Virus record (IMG/VR): IMGVR_UViG_3300046535_000183
Span: 1 to 37,839 of that record
Strand: one strand, 5' to 3'
DNA: 37,839 nucleotides
From: a virus
The notes under the pieces are model-generated. The model was not told the DNA's origin and did no database searches. It saw only the letters and a program-made list of their open reading frames with translations. Shown here piece by piece: positions 29,984 through 36,824 of the stretch (position 1 is its first letter; each line of letters opens with the position of its first letter). The translations under genes and the position numbers were made by a program.

Positions 29984-30462
29984 CGCGGGGCTCCGGTGCG
30001 GATGAGTTCGGCGATGTCCTTCACGGCATCGGTTGCATATTCGCGTGCTGTGGTGAATTCGATCTCCTTGTCTGAAAACTGCGCTAACCATTCATCGCAG
30101 ATTGCCCCGCACTCCTCCCGAGCCCGCGCCTCCGTGGCCGCGGCGATGATGGGCGTTACGGCCTGGACAAGCTTGACCATGTTAAATGGTCCATCGACCG
30201 TGCGCGTGCCTTCCGGCCATTCAGCGCCGAGATAGATGCTCTCGAAGCCATTACCCCCCTGCGCTGCCCATCTCTCCAACTCTGCCCAGCCAGCAGCAAC
30301 GGCTGCCTCCACCACGTCCCCCTCGACCGCAGGCGCCAGCCGGCCCGAGGCGCGGAGGGTGGAGAGGACACGCTCTGCCTTGGCGCGGCTGGCTCCGCTC
30401 GGGAACGGTGCGCTGCTGATAGCAGTCGCAACCGCGTCTCTCAATACATCGTCGTTCATCAT
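29980..30462 (-). CDS. Hypothetical helical protein
   Basis: A 160-residue protein with two helical parts: an Ala-rich N-terminal helix region and an EARAREECGAICDEW segment, then TTAREYATDAVKDIAELI. GGAGG lies six bases before the first of two adjacent ATGs. No enzyme motif. It is one of the longer unknowns of the operon. Confidence 0.65.
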   Translation of the reverse strand: MMNDDVLRDAVATAISSAPFPSGASRAKAERVLSTLRASGRLAPAVEGDVVEAAVAAGWAELERWAAQGGNGFESIYLGAEWPEGTRTVDGPFNMVKLVQAVTPIIAAATEARAREECGAICDEWLAQFSDKEIEFTTAREYATDAVKDIAELIRTGAPR

Positions 30463-30593
30463 CGCCGACCTCCGATAACCTTGCGCTTGCCGCCACGAAT
30501 GCGGTGCTTTGCATTGAACCGAGAAGCGACATAGCGGCGCCTGCCGAACCGACGACGCTCATCCCAACCTGGATCGATCTTCCATTCCGTCAT
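30459..30593 (-). CDS. 44-residue arginine-rich protein
   Basis: A short gene that fills the gap between two neighbours exactly: TGATG overlap at its start, and its TGA overlaps the next ATG. The peptide starts MTEWKIDPGWDERRRFGRRR and ends in a Lys/Arg/Gly tail (GGKRKVIGGRR). The strong positive charge suggests nucleic-acid or ribosome binding. No family recognised. Confidence 0.55.
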   Translation of the reverse strand: MTEWKIDPGWDERRRFGRRRYVASRFNAKHRIRGGKRKVIGGRR

Positions 30594-30856
30594 CATTCGG
30601 CGCCTCCCTGCGCCTGGGTCAGGGCGGCCAGCAATCGCTGGAAAGCCTCAAGTGGCGGCGGGAAGAAAAAGCAGCTAGCCCGTTTCTCTGCATCACGAAG
30701 GGCTTCAGCCGTCACCGCAGTCGCGGCGCCGGAGCGGACGACGTAGAGGCCGTCTGGGGCATCAGGAGGTGACGGCGGAGGGGGCCAGACACCAATAGCT
30801 CGGCCATCTTCCGGGCCTGAAGGATCGAAGCCGAACAACCTATATTTCCACGCCAT
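30593..30856 (-). CDS. Hypothetical proline-rich protein
   Basis: The start is ATG 30856 (TGATG overlap); 87 residues. It starts AWKYRLFGFDPSGPEDGR, continues with a proline run (WPPPPSPPDAPDG), a beta hairpin (LYVVRSGAATAVTA) and a Phe/Pro patch (CFFFPPPLEAF). No family recognised. Confidence 0.6.
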   Translation of the reverse strand: MAWKYRLFGFDPSGPEDGRAIGVWPPPPSPPDAPDGLYVVRSGAATAVTAEALRDAEKRASCFFFPPPLEAFQRLLAALTQAQGGAE

Positions 30857-31212
30857 CACCCCTGCTCCTTCGCTGCGGTCGAGCGCTGGCGGAGTGCGTC
30901 TGCGGCTTTAATCACTAGGCTGGCTTCCTTTAGGCCGGCTTGAGATAGCCCTTGCCGCCAACCCATCGCAGCCTCGATCACAGCCCTTTCGGCCTGCGCC
31001 ACCTCCGCATCCGCCGGGGGCTCGGGGAGGGGCGGGAGGAGGGGCGCGATATTGTGCTCCCAAAGCTGCCGCATCTGACTGCGCAGCCTTTCACGCTCCC
31101 GCTCAGTCATGCCGCTGCCGTACCATTGCGCATTGTCGGGCAGCACAAGTCCGAAGTCGTGCCGCCACGTCACGCACATCGCGTCGATGATCCGCTCAAA
31201 CTCGCTGCTCAC
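30856..31212 (-). CDS. Hypothetical protein
   Basis: GTG start (GTGA overlap), 118 residues. The N-terminus EFERIIDAMCVTWRHDFGLV is followed by an Arg/Glu-rich helix (TERERERLRSQMRQLWEHN), a proline hinge and an Ala/Glu helix. It is likely an all-helical protein; role unknown. Confidence 0.65.
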   Translation of the reverse strand: MSSEFERIIDAMCVTWRHDFGLVLPDNAQWYGSGMTERERERLRSQMRQLWEHNIAPLLPPLPEPPADAEVAQAERAVIEAAMGWRQGLSQAGLKEASLVIKAADALRQRSTAAKEQG

Positions 31213-31406
31213 GACGCGTCCTCCATGCCAAGCGCCGCGCGGGCGCCCTCGATCCGGCGCGCCTGTACGTCAGCGACACCCAGCAGCCTCATATATGCCC
31301 GAGCTAAATTCCTCTCGTCTTCCATGCTTAGACATCCTTCGGTCTGCCCATCGTCGTCATTGTAGATTCGGTCTATGATTGACATGATGTAGCTGTCTTC
31401 GGTCAT
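31209..31406 (-). CDS. Small acidic hypothetical protein
   Basis: A 65-residue acidic protein with the motif NDDDGQTEG followed by two helices (MEDERNLARAYMRLLG and ARRIEGARAALG). Acidic mini-proteins of this kind can act as DNA mimics, but nothing specific shows that here. Coupled at both ends. Confidence 0.6.
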   Translation of the reverse strand: MTEDSYIMSIIDRIYNDDDGQTEGCLSMEDERNLARAYMRLLGVADVQARRIEGARAALGMEDAS

Positions 31407-31825
31407 TTCGCGTCCTCCTCGGATGCCGCGGGTGGGGTGAGGGCTGCTTGGGCATCAATGACCGCAGACCGTCGATAAAAGTCCGCATTGCCGCCGTGAG
31501 TGGAAAACCACGCGTCCTTGTGGTCGTCTAACAGCCCCCTCAGCGCTATACGCAGGCGCTTGATCTCTTCGTCCTGTTCGTCAGCCCGCAGGCACCAACC
31601 GGCATCCCGCGCCCGCAACGCCTCGACCTCCCGTTGCAGCCGGGCTTCGTTGGAGGCCGCGGTGAGGAGGGCTCGCACACCCGAAAGCCTTAGCTCAGCT
31701 TCGTGCTCCGTGCCGCTATGCACAGCGTGGACCACATCAGAGAGATTGAGCATCTTCACCCGATCCCGGATGTCGAGATATCGGCGGACGCGATCTTCCG
31801 CGATCGTCTGCTCGTCAATCGGCAT
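31403..31825 (-). CDS. Coiled-coil hypothetical protein
   Basis: A 140-residue protein with a central coiled coil (NEARLQREVEALRARD and EQDEEIKRLRIALRGLL), flanked by helical ends. The pattern is common in phage accessory proteins and does not identify a function. It overlaps the upstream gene by 11 bases. Confidence 0.65.
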   Translation of the reverse strand: MPIDEQTIAEDRVRRYLDIRDRVKMLNLSDVVHAVHSGTEHEAELRLSGVRALLTAASNEARLQREVEALRARDAGWCLRADEQDEEIKRLRIALRGLLDDHKDAWFSTHGGNADFYRRSAVIDAQAALTPPAASEEDAK

Positions 31826-32174
31826 GGTGGGCTCCTGTGATGAGGGCGCGGATCAATGCGGCCAGGATGGCGATGGGGAGGCGGGCACCATTCGCGTCGA
31901 ATGCGGGGCACTCACCTATGCGGCACCATGGCTTTGTTAGCCCTGATACGCCGGATCCCAGCAGCCAAGTAGCTTTGGGCAACACGCGCTCGACCAGCGC
32001 TAGGGCCGCATCTACGGACGAGGTGAAGGCAAGCGTCCCGCGGGCCATCTCGCGATAGTGCTTCTCCCAGCAAAGCGCGAACCACAGGGCATCATCCAAC
32101 TCCCCGCTCGGCCCCTCAGCCATCTCCACGGCGGCCAGCAGATCAGCCAGGCGCTCGGGCGCAGGCGCGGTCAT
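31815..32174 (-). CDS. Conserved-type phage hypothetical protein
   Basis: The start is ATG 32174 (ATGA overlap); 119 residues. It begins TAPAPERLADLLAAVEMAEGPSGELD and continues with YREM, FTSSVDAALALVERVLP and a helical end. The E-G-P-S-x-E-L-D and F-T-x-S-x-D-A-A-L-x-L-V segments recur in many phage and prophage hypotheticals of alphaproteobacteria. Function unknown. Confidence 0.75.
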   Translation of the reverse strand: MTAPAPERLADLLAAVEMAEGPSGELDDALWFALCWEKHYREMARGTLAFTSSVDAALALVERVLPKATWLLGSGVSGLTKPWCRIGECPAFDANGARLPIAILAALIRALITGAHHAD

Positions 32175-32473
32175 GGGGTGATCTCCATCTGTCGGCGTTG
32201 CTTCGAGCCCCAAGCCGGGTCAGTTCCAAGCGTCAGAGCCTCATCAAGAGACAGCGCATTGCGTCTCGTGTTGCAGGTCCAGCAAGCGGATGCCAAGTTG
32301 AACCACTGGTTGCTGCCGCCTCTGGACAGGGGTTCGATGTGTTCGATAGTGGCGCTATCGGCGTGCCCCGGCTCTGGGCGCATACGGCAGCCGCACCAGC
32401 AGCAACGCCACCCTTGTTCGCCAGCCAGTTGCGGGCGCATGGCACGAACTTTTGCAGATGGTCGCGCGGTCAT
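32171..32473 (-). CDS. HNH endonuclease
   Basis: The ATG at 32473 follows GGGGAGGAAG; 100 residues. The HNH zinc module is intact: C24-x-x-C27, ATIEHIEPLSRGG with H45, N59, C64-x-x-C67 and N68/N72. Small HNH enzymes near phage packaging or accessory genes nick or cut DNA, and some act with the terminase. This one is far from the terminase and on the opposite strand, so a role against competing or host DNA, or as a free-standing homing-type enzyme, is possible. Confidence 0.9.
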   Translation of the reverse strand: MTARPSAKVRAMRPQLAGEQGWRCCWCGCRMRPEPGHADSATIEHIEPLSRGGSNQWFNLASACWTCNTRRNALSLDEALTLGTDPAWGSKQRRQMEITP

Positions 32474-32727
32474 CACTTCCTCCCCACATCCAGCATCGCC
32501 CGCGGGGCGGCTTCGACGGAGACCGGAGGGATTGGCCCTTCGGTATAACCGACCTTAAGCTTCCCATTCTCTGCGCGGATCCAGAAATGCGCGTCACCAA
32601 TTCCCAGCCAGCACCGATCTCGATCCATCATTTCCAGATGAACGAATGCCGGCGACGTGATGACGATCTCGTCAATTCTGTCCGAGATGTCGCCGCCAGC
32701 TTTGTAAGGGGTGACGCGGTCAGCCAT
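32473..32727 (-). CDS. Hypothetical protein
   Basis: I choose ATG 32727, which overlaps the stop of the microgene upstream; 84 residues. It starts ADRVTPYKAGGDISDRIDEI and has a beta-rich middle (CWLGIGDAHFWIRAENGKL). No family recognised. A longer start at 32760 would overlap the upstream gene fully. Confidence 0.6.
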   Translation of the reverse strand: MADRVTPYKAGGDISDRIDEIVITSPAFVHLEMMDRDRCWLGIGDAHFWIRAENGKLKVGYTEGPIPPVSVEAAPRAMLDVGRK

Positions 32728-32809
32728 TGGACGTCTCATCAACTGCGCTGCGCCCATCACGGGTCCGAAGACGCGTGCCGATCGGGAGGGTGGAAAGGTT
32801 GAGGGTCAT
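32720..32809 (-). CDS. 29-residue microprotein
   Basis: Its ATG overlaps the upstream stop (ATGA) and its own TGA overlaps the next start. The peptide contains TLPIGTRLRTRDGRSAV, which reads like the first strand-turn-strand of a small beta-barrel module, a pattern I have seen in short phage proteins. Translation is inferred from gene geometry. Confidence 0.5.
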   Translation of the reverse strand: MTLNLSTLPIGTRLRTRDGRSAVDETSNG

Positions 32810-33075
32810 GGAGCTTCTGCCTGAGCAATCGCTCGCTTCCCCGCCGCCGTGACTGTGAAGGTCTTCATCAGTTTCTTCGGGATGGATCGGAGGTCATCTT
32901 TTCCGATCGTGCATTGCAGAAGCCCCTTTGGCCCGTGGCGACATACACGAAGTCGGTCCCATTTCTCCGGAGGTCCTTCTGCTTCTCCTGGACCTTCGCG
33001 CCATTGGAAGAAGTGAGGCTCTGGCGTTTCCATGCAGAACTTCATGAACTTGATCTGCGCTTTATTGAGGCTCAT
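32806..33075 (-). CDS. Hypothetical protein
   Basis: An 89-residue basic protein: SLNKAQIKFMKFCMETPEPHFF at the start, a Gly/Pro loop, then RVCRHGPKGLLQC and KTFTVTAAGKRAIAQAE. The last part resembles the recognition helix and wing of small DNA-binding proteins. Not assigned to a family. Coupled by ATGA on both sides. Confidence 0.6.
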   Translation of the reverse strand: MSLNKAQIKFMKFCMETPEPHFFQWREGPGEAEGPPEKWDRLRVCRHGPKGLLQCTIGKDDLRSIPKKLMKTFTVTAAGKRAIAQAEAP

Positions 33076-33131
33076 CCCTGAAACTCCCCAAGCGACGCGA
33101 AAATGATGATGAGAAGGAGGGTCATGACCAT
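33072..33131 (-). CDS. 19-residue hydrophobic microprotein
   Basis: MVMTLLLIIIFASLGEFQG: one membrane-length hydrophobic run followed by a polar end. The ATG overlaps the upstream stop (TGATG) and its TGA overlaps the next start (ATGA). It would be a tiny inner-membrane peptide, or a ribosome-transit ORF kept only for coupling. Confidence 0.45.
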   Translation of the reverse strand: MVMTLLLIIIFASLGEFQG

Positions 33132-33508
33132 CACCGCAGGTTAATGTCAGGAATGATGACGGACGGCTTGAAGATCACGCGGTAATGCGAAGTGCTGGCA
33201 TCCACGCTATCGATCTGCTCGGCGAAGTAGGTCACGTTGTCTGACAGGCCCAGGAAATGCTTTTTGAATGATGTCGGCCCGGTCTTACAGGTGACTGTCA
33301 GTTCGCGTGACCTGTCATTGTTGCCGAGCGAGCATAGGCCTTCGATGCTCAGCATGTATTCGCCGGTGCTGCCGTTGTAGAAAATGATGCGGCGGTTAAC
33401 CTCGAAATTGTCAGCCGCTTTCGACAGATTGTTCGACGCCACATCGGCATCGCTGCTGCAGGCAACAACGCCAATGGCGACAAGAACGAGTGCGATATAC
33501 TTCTTCAT
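33131..33508 (-). CDS. Phage beta-sandwich lipoprotein
   Basis: A 125-residue protein with a lipoprotein signal peptide, MKKYIALVLVAIGVVAC (lipobox cysteine C17), then the strongly characteristic body: AADNFEVNRRIIFYNGSTGEY, IEGLCSLGNN, LTVTCKTGP, KKHFLGLSDNVTYFAEQ and FKPSVIIPDI. This family of beta-sandwich lipoproteins is widespread in phages of several host groups. Anchored in the envelope, it is a plausible superinfection-exclusion factor, though that role is not shown for this protein. A four-base gap separates it from the gene upstream. Confidence 0.85.
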   Translation of the reverse strand: MKKYIALVLVAIGVVACSSDADVASNNLSKAADNFEVNRRIIFYNGSTGEYMLSIEGLCSLGNNDRSRELTVTCKTGPTSFKKHFLGLSDNVTYFAEQIDSVDASTSHYRVIFKPSVIIPDINLR

Positions 33509-33512
33509 CTTC

Positions 33513-33707
33513 TCAATTCCCTATTGCTGCGGCGCCGGCCAGGACCAGCGCGTAAACCCAGATGATGACCAGAACGCCCTGAAGCGTGCCGAGCCGGTCG
33601 CTGTACGTGATCTCAAGCGCGCGTCTCGGCGGCGTCTCCTCTGCGATCTTCGCGCGCAGCGATGCAGAGGCCTCCATCATCCTCGGCGTGGACATGCAGG
33701 GGGTCAT
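33513..33707 (-). CDS. Small single-TM membrane protein
   Basis: A 64-residue protein with a charged N-terminus (SASLRAKIAEETPPRRALE) and one C-terminal membrane helix (LQGVLVIIWVYALVLAGAAA). Its ATG overlaps the upstream stop. It lies beside the lipoprotein gene, so both may act at the envelope. Confidence 0.65.
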   Translation of the reverse strand: MTPCMSTPRMMEASASLRAKIAEETPPRRALEITYSDRLGTLQGVLVIIWVYALVLAGAAAIGN

Positions 33708-33901
33708 GACGCGACAGCCTGCTCGGACCGACCGCCCCGCGAACCTTGCGGCTCGGTTTTTCCTACTTCAGTTCCGCGATAGGCTATGGCGCAGTCCGCG
33801 TGCTGGGCCCGCCAGCCGACAGCCGTTCTTTCGAAATGCCCGTCTCCAGCCTCACAACGCTGGCCGCACCGATAGCAGGTGCCCGGATACCGGTTACGCA
33901 T
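33704..33901 (-). CDS. Small zinc-finger-like protein
   Basis: The start is ATG 33901, eight bases inside the methyltransferase gene; 65 residues. MRNRYPGTCYRCGQRCEAG has a C-x-x-C knuckle, followed by W-R-A-Q-H-x-x-C, giving a C-C-H-C metal site. The rest is basic and Gly/Arg-rich. A small nucleic-acid binding protein is likely. Confidence 0.65.
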   Translation of the reverse strand: MRNRYPGTCYRCGQRCEAGDGHFERTAVGWRAQHADCAIAYRGTEVGKTEPQGSRGGRSEQAVAS

Positions 33902-34463
33902 CCTTGCCCCCACCGCCGGCCGCGAGCGCGGCTCTGTTTGATCGTGTCAGAACGACGCCCTTGATATCGATCCCGGTCAGATCAACGCCGAAACCAAACA
34001 ACGCCGATCCGTGGCTAGCCGCCTCCTGTCTCCTGTTCTCGCGCAGAACGCCAAAACGAAGTCGAGCGTCAATGAAGAGAACTGAGGCGCTCTCTTTGAG
34101 GGCGCGCTGAAATATCTTCGTCTCAGTGTGCGATGGGATCAGCAGCACGATTCTAAGGCCATTGATCTGCGATTCATCAATGCACCGCTCTACCCAACGG
34201 TTGCGCGCCTCTCCGTACGGAGGGTTGCAAAAGACCTTTTCCCGGCATCGCCCCCACGGGAGAGCGGCGCCATCGTCAGGCAGGCAATAGAACCGTTTGG
34301 CCTGTGTTGGATTGTCCGGTTCGGTGCATGGGTCCAAGTCAATTCCGCCGAGATGCGTCCTGACTGCCTCTAGGACATAACCAGGAGTTAGCATGGCCTG
34401 ACGCGCGTGGTGGTCAGGACGACGACGTTTCTCATTGTCGAAACGGAAGGTGGCTACGCTCAC
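33894..34463 (-). CDS. Phage DNA N6-adenine methyltransferase
   Basis: GTG start (GTGA overlap), 189 residues. Landmarks of the phage Dam family: TPGYVLEAV, IDLDPCTEP (42-49), KRFYCLPDDGAALPW, and the catalytic FCNPPYG (NPPY at 80-83), which is a variant of the DPPY motif of N6-adenine methylases. The product methylates adenine in phage DNA and so can block host restriction. No matching restriction gene is seen beside it. The HNH nuclease is about 1.4 kb away in the same operon. Confidence 0.9.
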   Translation of the reverse strand: MSVATFRFDNEKRRRPDHHARQAMLTPGYVLEAVRTHLGGIDLDPCTEPDNPTQAKRFYCLPDDGAALPWGRCREKVFCNPPYGEARNRWVERCIDESQINGLRIVLLIPSHTETKIFQRALKESASVLFIDARLRFGVLRENRRQEAASHGSALFGFGVDLTGIDIKGVVLTRSNRAALAAGGGGKDA

Positions 34464-35227
34464 GATACAGCGCTCCTAATGGCTTCGATGAAAGGAGACC
34501 CGGCGATGCCGTCGCCTGACACGTCGCGCCACAGCCCTGTATCGGCTAGAGCCAAGACTTGCCGTAGCAAGTTTATCGCCCCCGCCGCGTCCAAGGCGCC
34601 GGCGCGGGTGGGGGCTGCTGCGGCCTTCAGTTCGTCGATCAAATCGAAGATCGATCGGCCACCCAGTTCTTCGTAGGAAGGGTTGCCGAGCTGGCTCCAG
34701 ATGCGCCGGATCGTGCTGGCATAGTCTTGATCCGGCACCGCCTCGGCGCGCTCTGCGGGGGCTGTGATGGTGACGCCATACGAACGGAGCTTCTCCAGGA
34801 CAAAGGTGCGCCATGCGGCTTCGGCACATACCTTTGCGATGGCTTCGGATGGGCGCTCTTCCTCGCCGTGCGGCCCCTGGTGATAAGCCAACCCCTGGTT
34901 GTCGGTGCCATAGACGAAGCGGCCGATGGGCGTCTCGGCGCAGAACAGAGTGAAGTCCGCAGCGCTCTGGTCAATCCATGGGAGGGCCCTGATTTGAACT
35001 TCCGGCAACGCCTCGGCGCGCTCTGCGGGGGCGAGGGCGGCGAGCACCGTTGCGACGTTCGCTTCCCATGGGACGGGATGCCCGATGCTGTCTCGGTAGA
35101 ATTTCAGGATCGTCGTGCCGTTGGCGTCGCGGACATAAGGCCGGTAGCCTTCCATCGCCAGCGTCCAAGGGAACGGCGAGTGCTCGACCTGCTCGGCCGT
35201 CGGCGGCGTCGCCGCGGGATGGGTCAC
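34460..35227 (-). CDS. Hypothetical protein with internal repeat
   Basis: GTG start (GTGA overlap), 255 residues, the longest unknown in this operon. N-terminal landmarks are HSPFPWTLAMEGYRPYVRDANGT (quoted only in part), a beta-rich type of small phage domain. Two copies of APAERAEA lie 90 codons apart and flank a central segment. The C-terminal part (RIWSQLGNPSYEELGG onward) is helical. No function recognised. Confidence 0.7.
   Translation of the reverse strand: MTHPAATPPTAEQVEHSPFPWTLAMEGYRPYVRDANGTTILKFYRDSIGHPVPWEANVATVLAALAPAERAEALPEVQIRALPWIDQSAADFTLFCAETPIGRFVYGTDNQGLAYHQGPHGEEERPSEAIAKVCAEAAWRTFVLEKLRSYGVTITAPAERAEAVPDQDYASTIRRIWSQLGNPSYEELGGRSIFDLIDELKAAAAPTRAGALDAAGAINLLRQVLALADTGLWRDVSGDGIAGSPFIEAIRSAVS
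34731..35032 (-). repeat. 32-bp in-frame direct repeat
   Basis: Bases 34731-34762 and 35001-35032 match at 31 of 32 positions and are spaced by 270 bases, a whole number of codons. They encode the APAERAEA linker twice and may be recombination points for module exchange. Confidence 0.8.
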
Positions 35228-35694
35228 GATGCTTTCTCCAGAAGTTCAGCCCATGCGCCGAAGCCGTAGCGATGCTTTGGGCCGAGCGGATGCTTGTCGT
35301 CGCGTGGGCGGGATGGGACGCTCCAGCTTCGGCCGGGCGTGTCGCCGAGATAGGACCAACCGGAGGCCTTCAGGCTTGCGCCGTCTTCGCTATCCAGGAT
35401 GTACGTGATGCCGCGGCGATAGCCCTTATCGATGGCGACGCGGCGGGCAGCGGCATAAAGGATCGAGCAGGCGTTGAAGGTGCCGTCAGTGCAGAGGCGC
35501 GTTACCTCGACCGTCAGGCCATCATCCAAGCGCCGGGCGACTGGGCGGCCGACGATTGCCACGCCAACAAGCTGGCCATCTTCGTCATGCACGCCGTGCC
35601 ACCACAGGGCGCCGACAGGAACAGTGTGGTGCCGGTGGTGCTGGCGGATGAAGTCGAACGCGACCGCTTGCGTGGTTGGTCGAAGCTCGATCAT
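35224..35694 (-). CDS. XF1762-family / GNAT-like protein
   Basis: The start is ATG 35694 (ATGA with the microgene upstream); 156 residues. IELRPTTQAVAFDFIRQHHRHH, GVAIVGRPVARRLDDG, EVTRLCTDGTFNACS, YAAARRVA and KGYRRGITYI are the hallmarks of the phage XF1762 family, which has an acetyltransferase-like fold with R-R-V-A / G-Y-x-x-I core motifs. The substrate is unknown; modification of host proteins or of DNA bases are options. Confidence 0.85.
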   Translation of the reverse strand: MIELRPTTQAVAFDFIRQHHRHHTVPVGALWWHGVHDEDGQLVGVAIVGRPVARRLDDGLTVEVTRLCTDGTFNACSILYAAARRVAIDKGYRRGITYILDSEDGASLKASGWSYLGDTPGRSWSVPSRPRDDKHPLGPKHRYGFGAWAELLEKAS

Positions 35695-35732
35695 CGCCGC
35701 CACCAGACCACAGGCCCCGCGAGCATGGTCAT
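35691..35732 (-). CDS. 13-residue microprotein
   Basis: MTMLAGPVVWWRR, fitted by ATGA at both ends between two genes. The size is near the limit of meaning; it may serve only to pass ribosomes to the next start. Confidence 0.35.
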   Translation of the reverse strand: MTMLAGPVVWWRR

Positions 35733-35956
35733 GACGTCGGTCCTTTGGCTGCGTCGATGATCGCCTTCACCCGGTCGCGGTCCATCCAGACCACGATCCC
35801 GAGTTTTTCGGTACCATCCGGCGTAAAGGGCTGTTCGGTCCCAAAAGTGATATTCGTCCCGCTCTTAGTGATGTCGAGGTATATCGTGCACCGATCCAGG
35901 TTTTGAAACTGCACGACTTCGTCGCCATAGGCGGCAATTAGATCGGACAATTTCAT
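35729..35956 (-). CDS. Conserved-type hypothetical phage protein
   Basis: The start is ATG 35956 (ATGA overlap); 75 residues. KLSDLIAAYGDEVVQFQNLD followed by a beta-rich core (CTIYLDITKSGTNITFGT) and a final helix (DRDRVKAIIDAAK). The opening motif recurs in small phage proteins of rhizobial-type hosts, though I know no function. Confidence 0.7.
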   Translation of the reverse strand: MKLSDLIAAYGDEVVQFQNLDRCTIYLDITKSGTNITFGTEQPFTPDGTEKLGIVVWMDRDRVKAIIDAAKGPTS

Positions 35957-36147
35957 GTCCGGCCCCCAGCGAGGGCGGCATCTTTTCGACAGAACTTGGT
36001 CTGCTTCCGGTTGATGCTGATCTGAGACACGCCATAGACGATACGGGACCCAGCGCCGCCGCAAGCCGGACACGGCCACCATTCAGGCTTATTGTCGAAA
36101 GTGAGGATGTTGCCGGTGCCGTGGCATGTCTTGCAGAGCGCGCTCAT
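35953..36147 (-). CDS. DnaJ-type zinc-finger mini-protein
   Basis: A 64-residue protein with two C-x-x-C-x-G-x-G knuckles, CKTCHGTG and CPACGGAG, the exact repeat of the DnaJ cysteine-rich domain, joined by an 18-residue loop. No J domain is present. Free-standing two-knuckle proteins like this are common in phages and may bind RNA, tRNA or unfolded protein. Coupled on both sides. Confidence 0.8.
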   Translation of the reverse strand: MSALCKTCHGTGNILTFDNKPEWWPCPACGGAGSRIVYGVSQISINRKQTKFCRKDAALAGGRT

Positions 36148-36824
36148 TCCGGGCCACCGGCGAGCGCGGCGTCGATCTTGACGAGAACCCGATGTTGCGT
36201 ATCCAGCACCCGCACAGAAGGTGCGTGGAAGAGGACGTCCTCGATAAGGTCGCGGGCCTGCCGCAACGCCGCCTCCAGCTCGGCGATCCTGGCGGACGCA
36301 GCCGGCGGGAGGGCGGTGCCGGGAGGTGGCGGGAGTGGCATCCAGTAGGTCGGCTCCTCGCTCAGCGCGGGATGCCCTGAGCAGAAATGCATCCAGCCCC
36401 AGCGCTCATCTTCGATCTGGCCCCACGTCACGACATAAGTGTTCTTCCGATCCGCGCACCAGACGAGGATCGCCCGCCGCTCCTTCGGCGCGCTGCTGAT
36501 GTCCTGCCACGCCACCGCGTCGCCCTGCCCTGCGCCGTACGCGTTCACGGCCGGAGCGGCATCGATCATCGCCCGCCAGATCGCGGCTGCGACATTGCCC
36601 TTGGAAGGCACGTGATTAATATCGGGGATGACGGTGGCCAGCCATTCCGGGACATCCCGTCCGACCCGGCGCAGATGCTGATAGAGGGACTGCCCGGTCG
36701 GGCTCGCCAAGTCGCGCCACATGACGATGTCGCGAGCCAAGCCGGACCACATCGCCTTGGTCGGCACGATGGGAACTGGCACGATTTCGGCCTGCGGCGT
36801 GGCTTTGCTGATGTCGGTGGTCAT
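36144..36824 (-). CDS. Protein with central DUF551-like domain
   Basis: A 226-residue protein. Residues 1-95 are a Pro/Trp-containing helical domain of a type common in phage hypotheticals (AMWSGLARDIVMW). Residues about 100-165 form a DUF551 domain (AWQDISSAPKERRAILVWC at its start, EPTYWMPLPPPP at its end). Residues 170-226 are a coiled-coil tail. It is the most complete of the three DUF551-like genes. Function unknown. Confidence 0.7.
   Translation of the reverse strand: MTTDISKATPQAEIVPVPIVPTKAMWSGLARDIVMWRDLASPTGQSLYQHLRRVGRDVPEWLATVIPDINHVPSKGNVAAAIWRAMIDAAPAVNAYGAGQGDAVAWQDISSAPKERRAILVWCADRKNTYVVTWGQIEDERWGWMHFCSGHPALSEEPTYWMPLPPPPGTALPPAASARIAELEAALRQARDLIEDVLFHAPSVRVLDTQHRVLVKIDAALAGGPE

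Noticed and set aside
28767-35760. Long plus-strand frames opposite the leftward operon
   Set aside because: None has a ribosome site or recognisable domain, while the minus strand shows continuous coupled genes with clear families.
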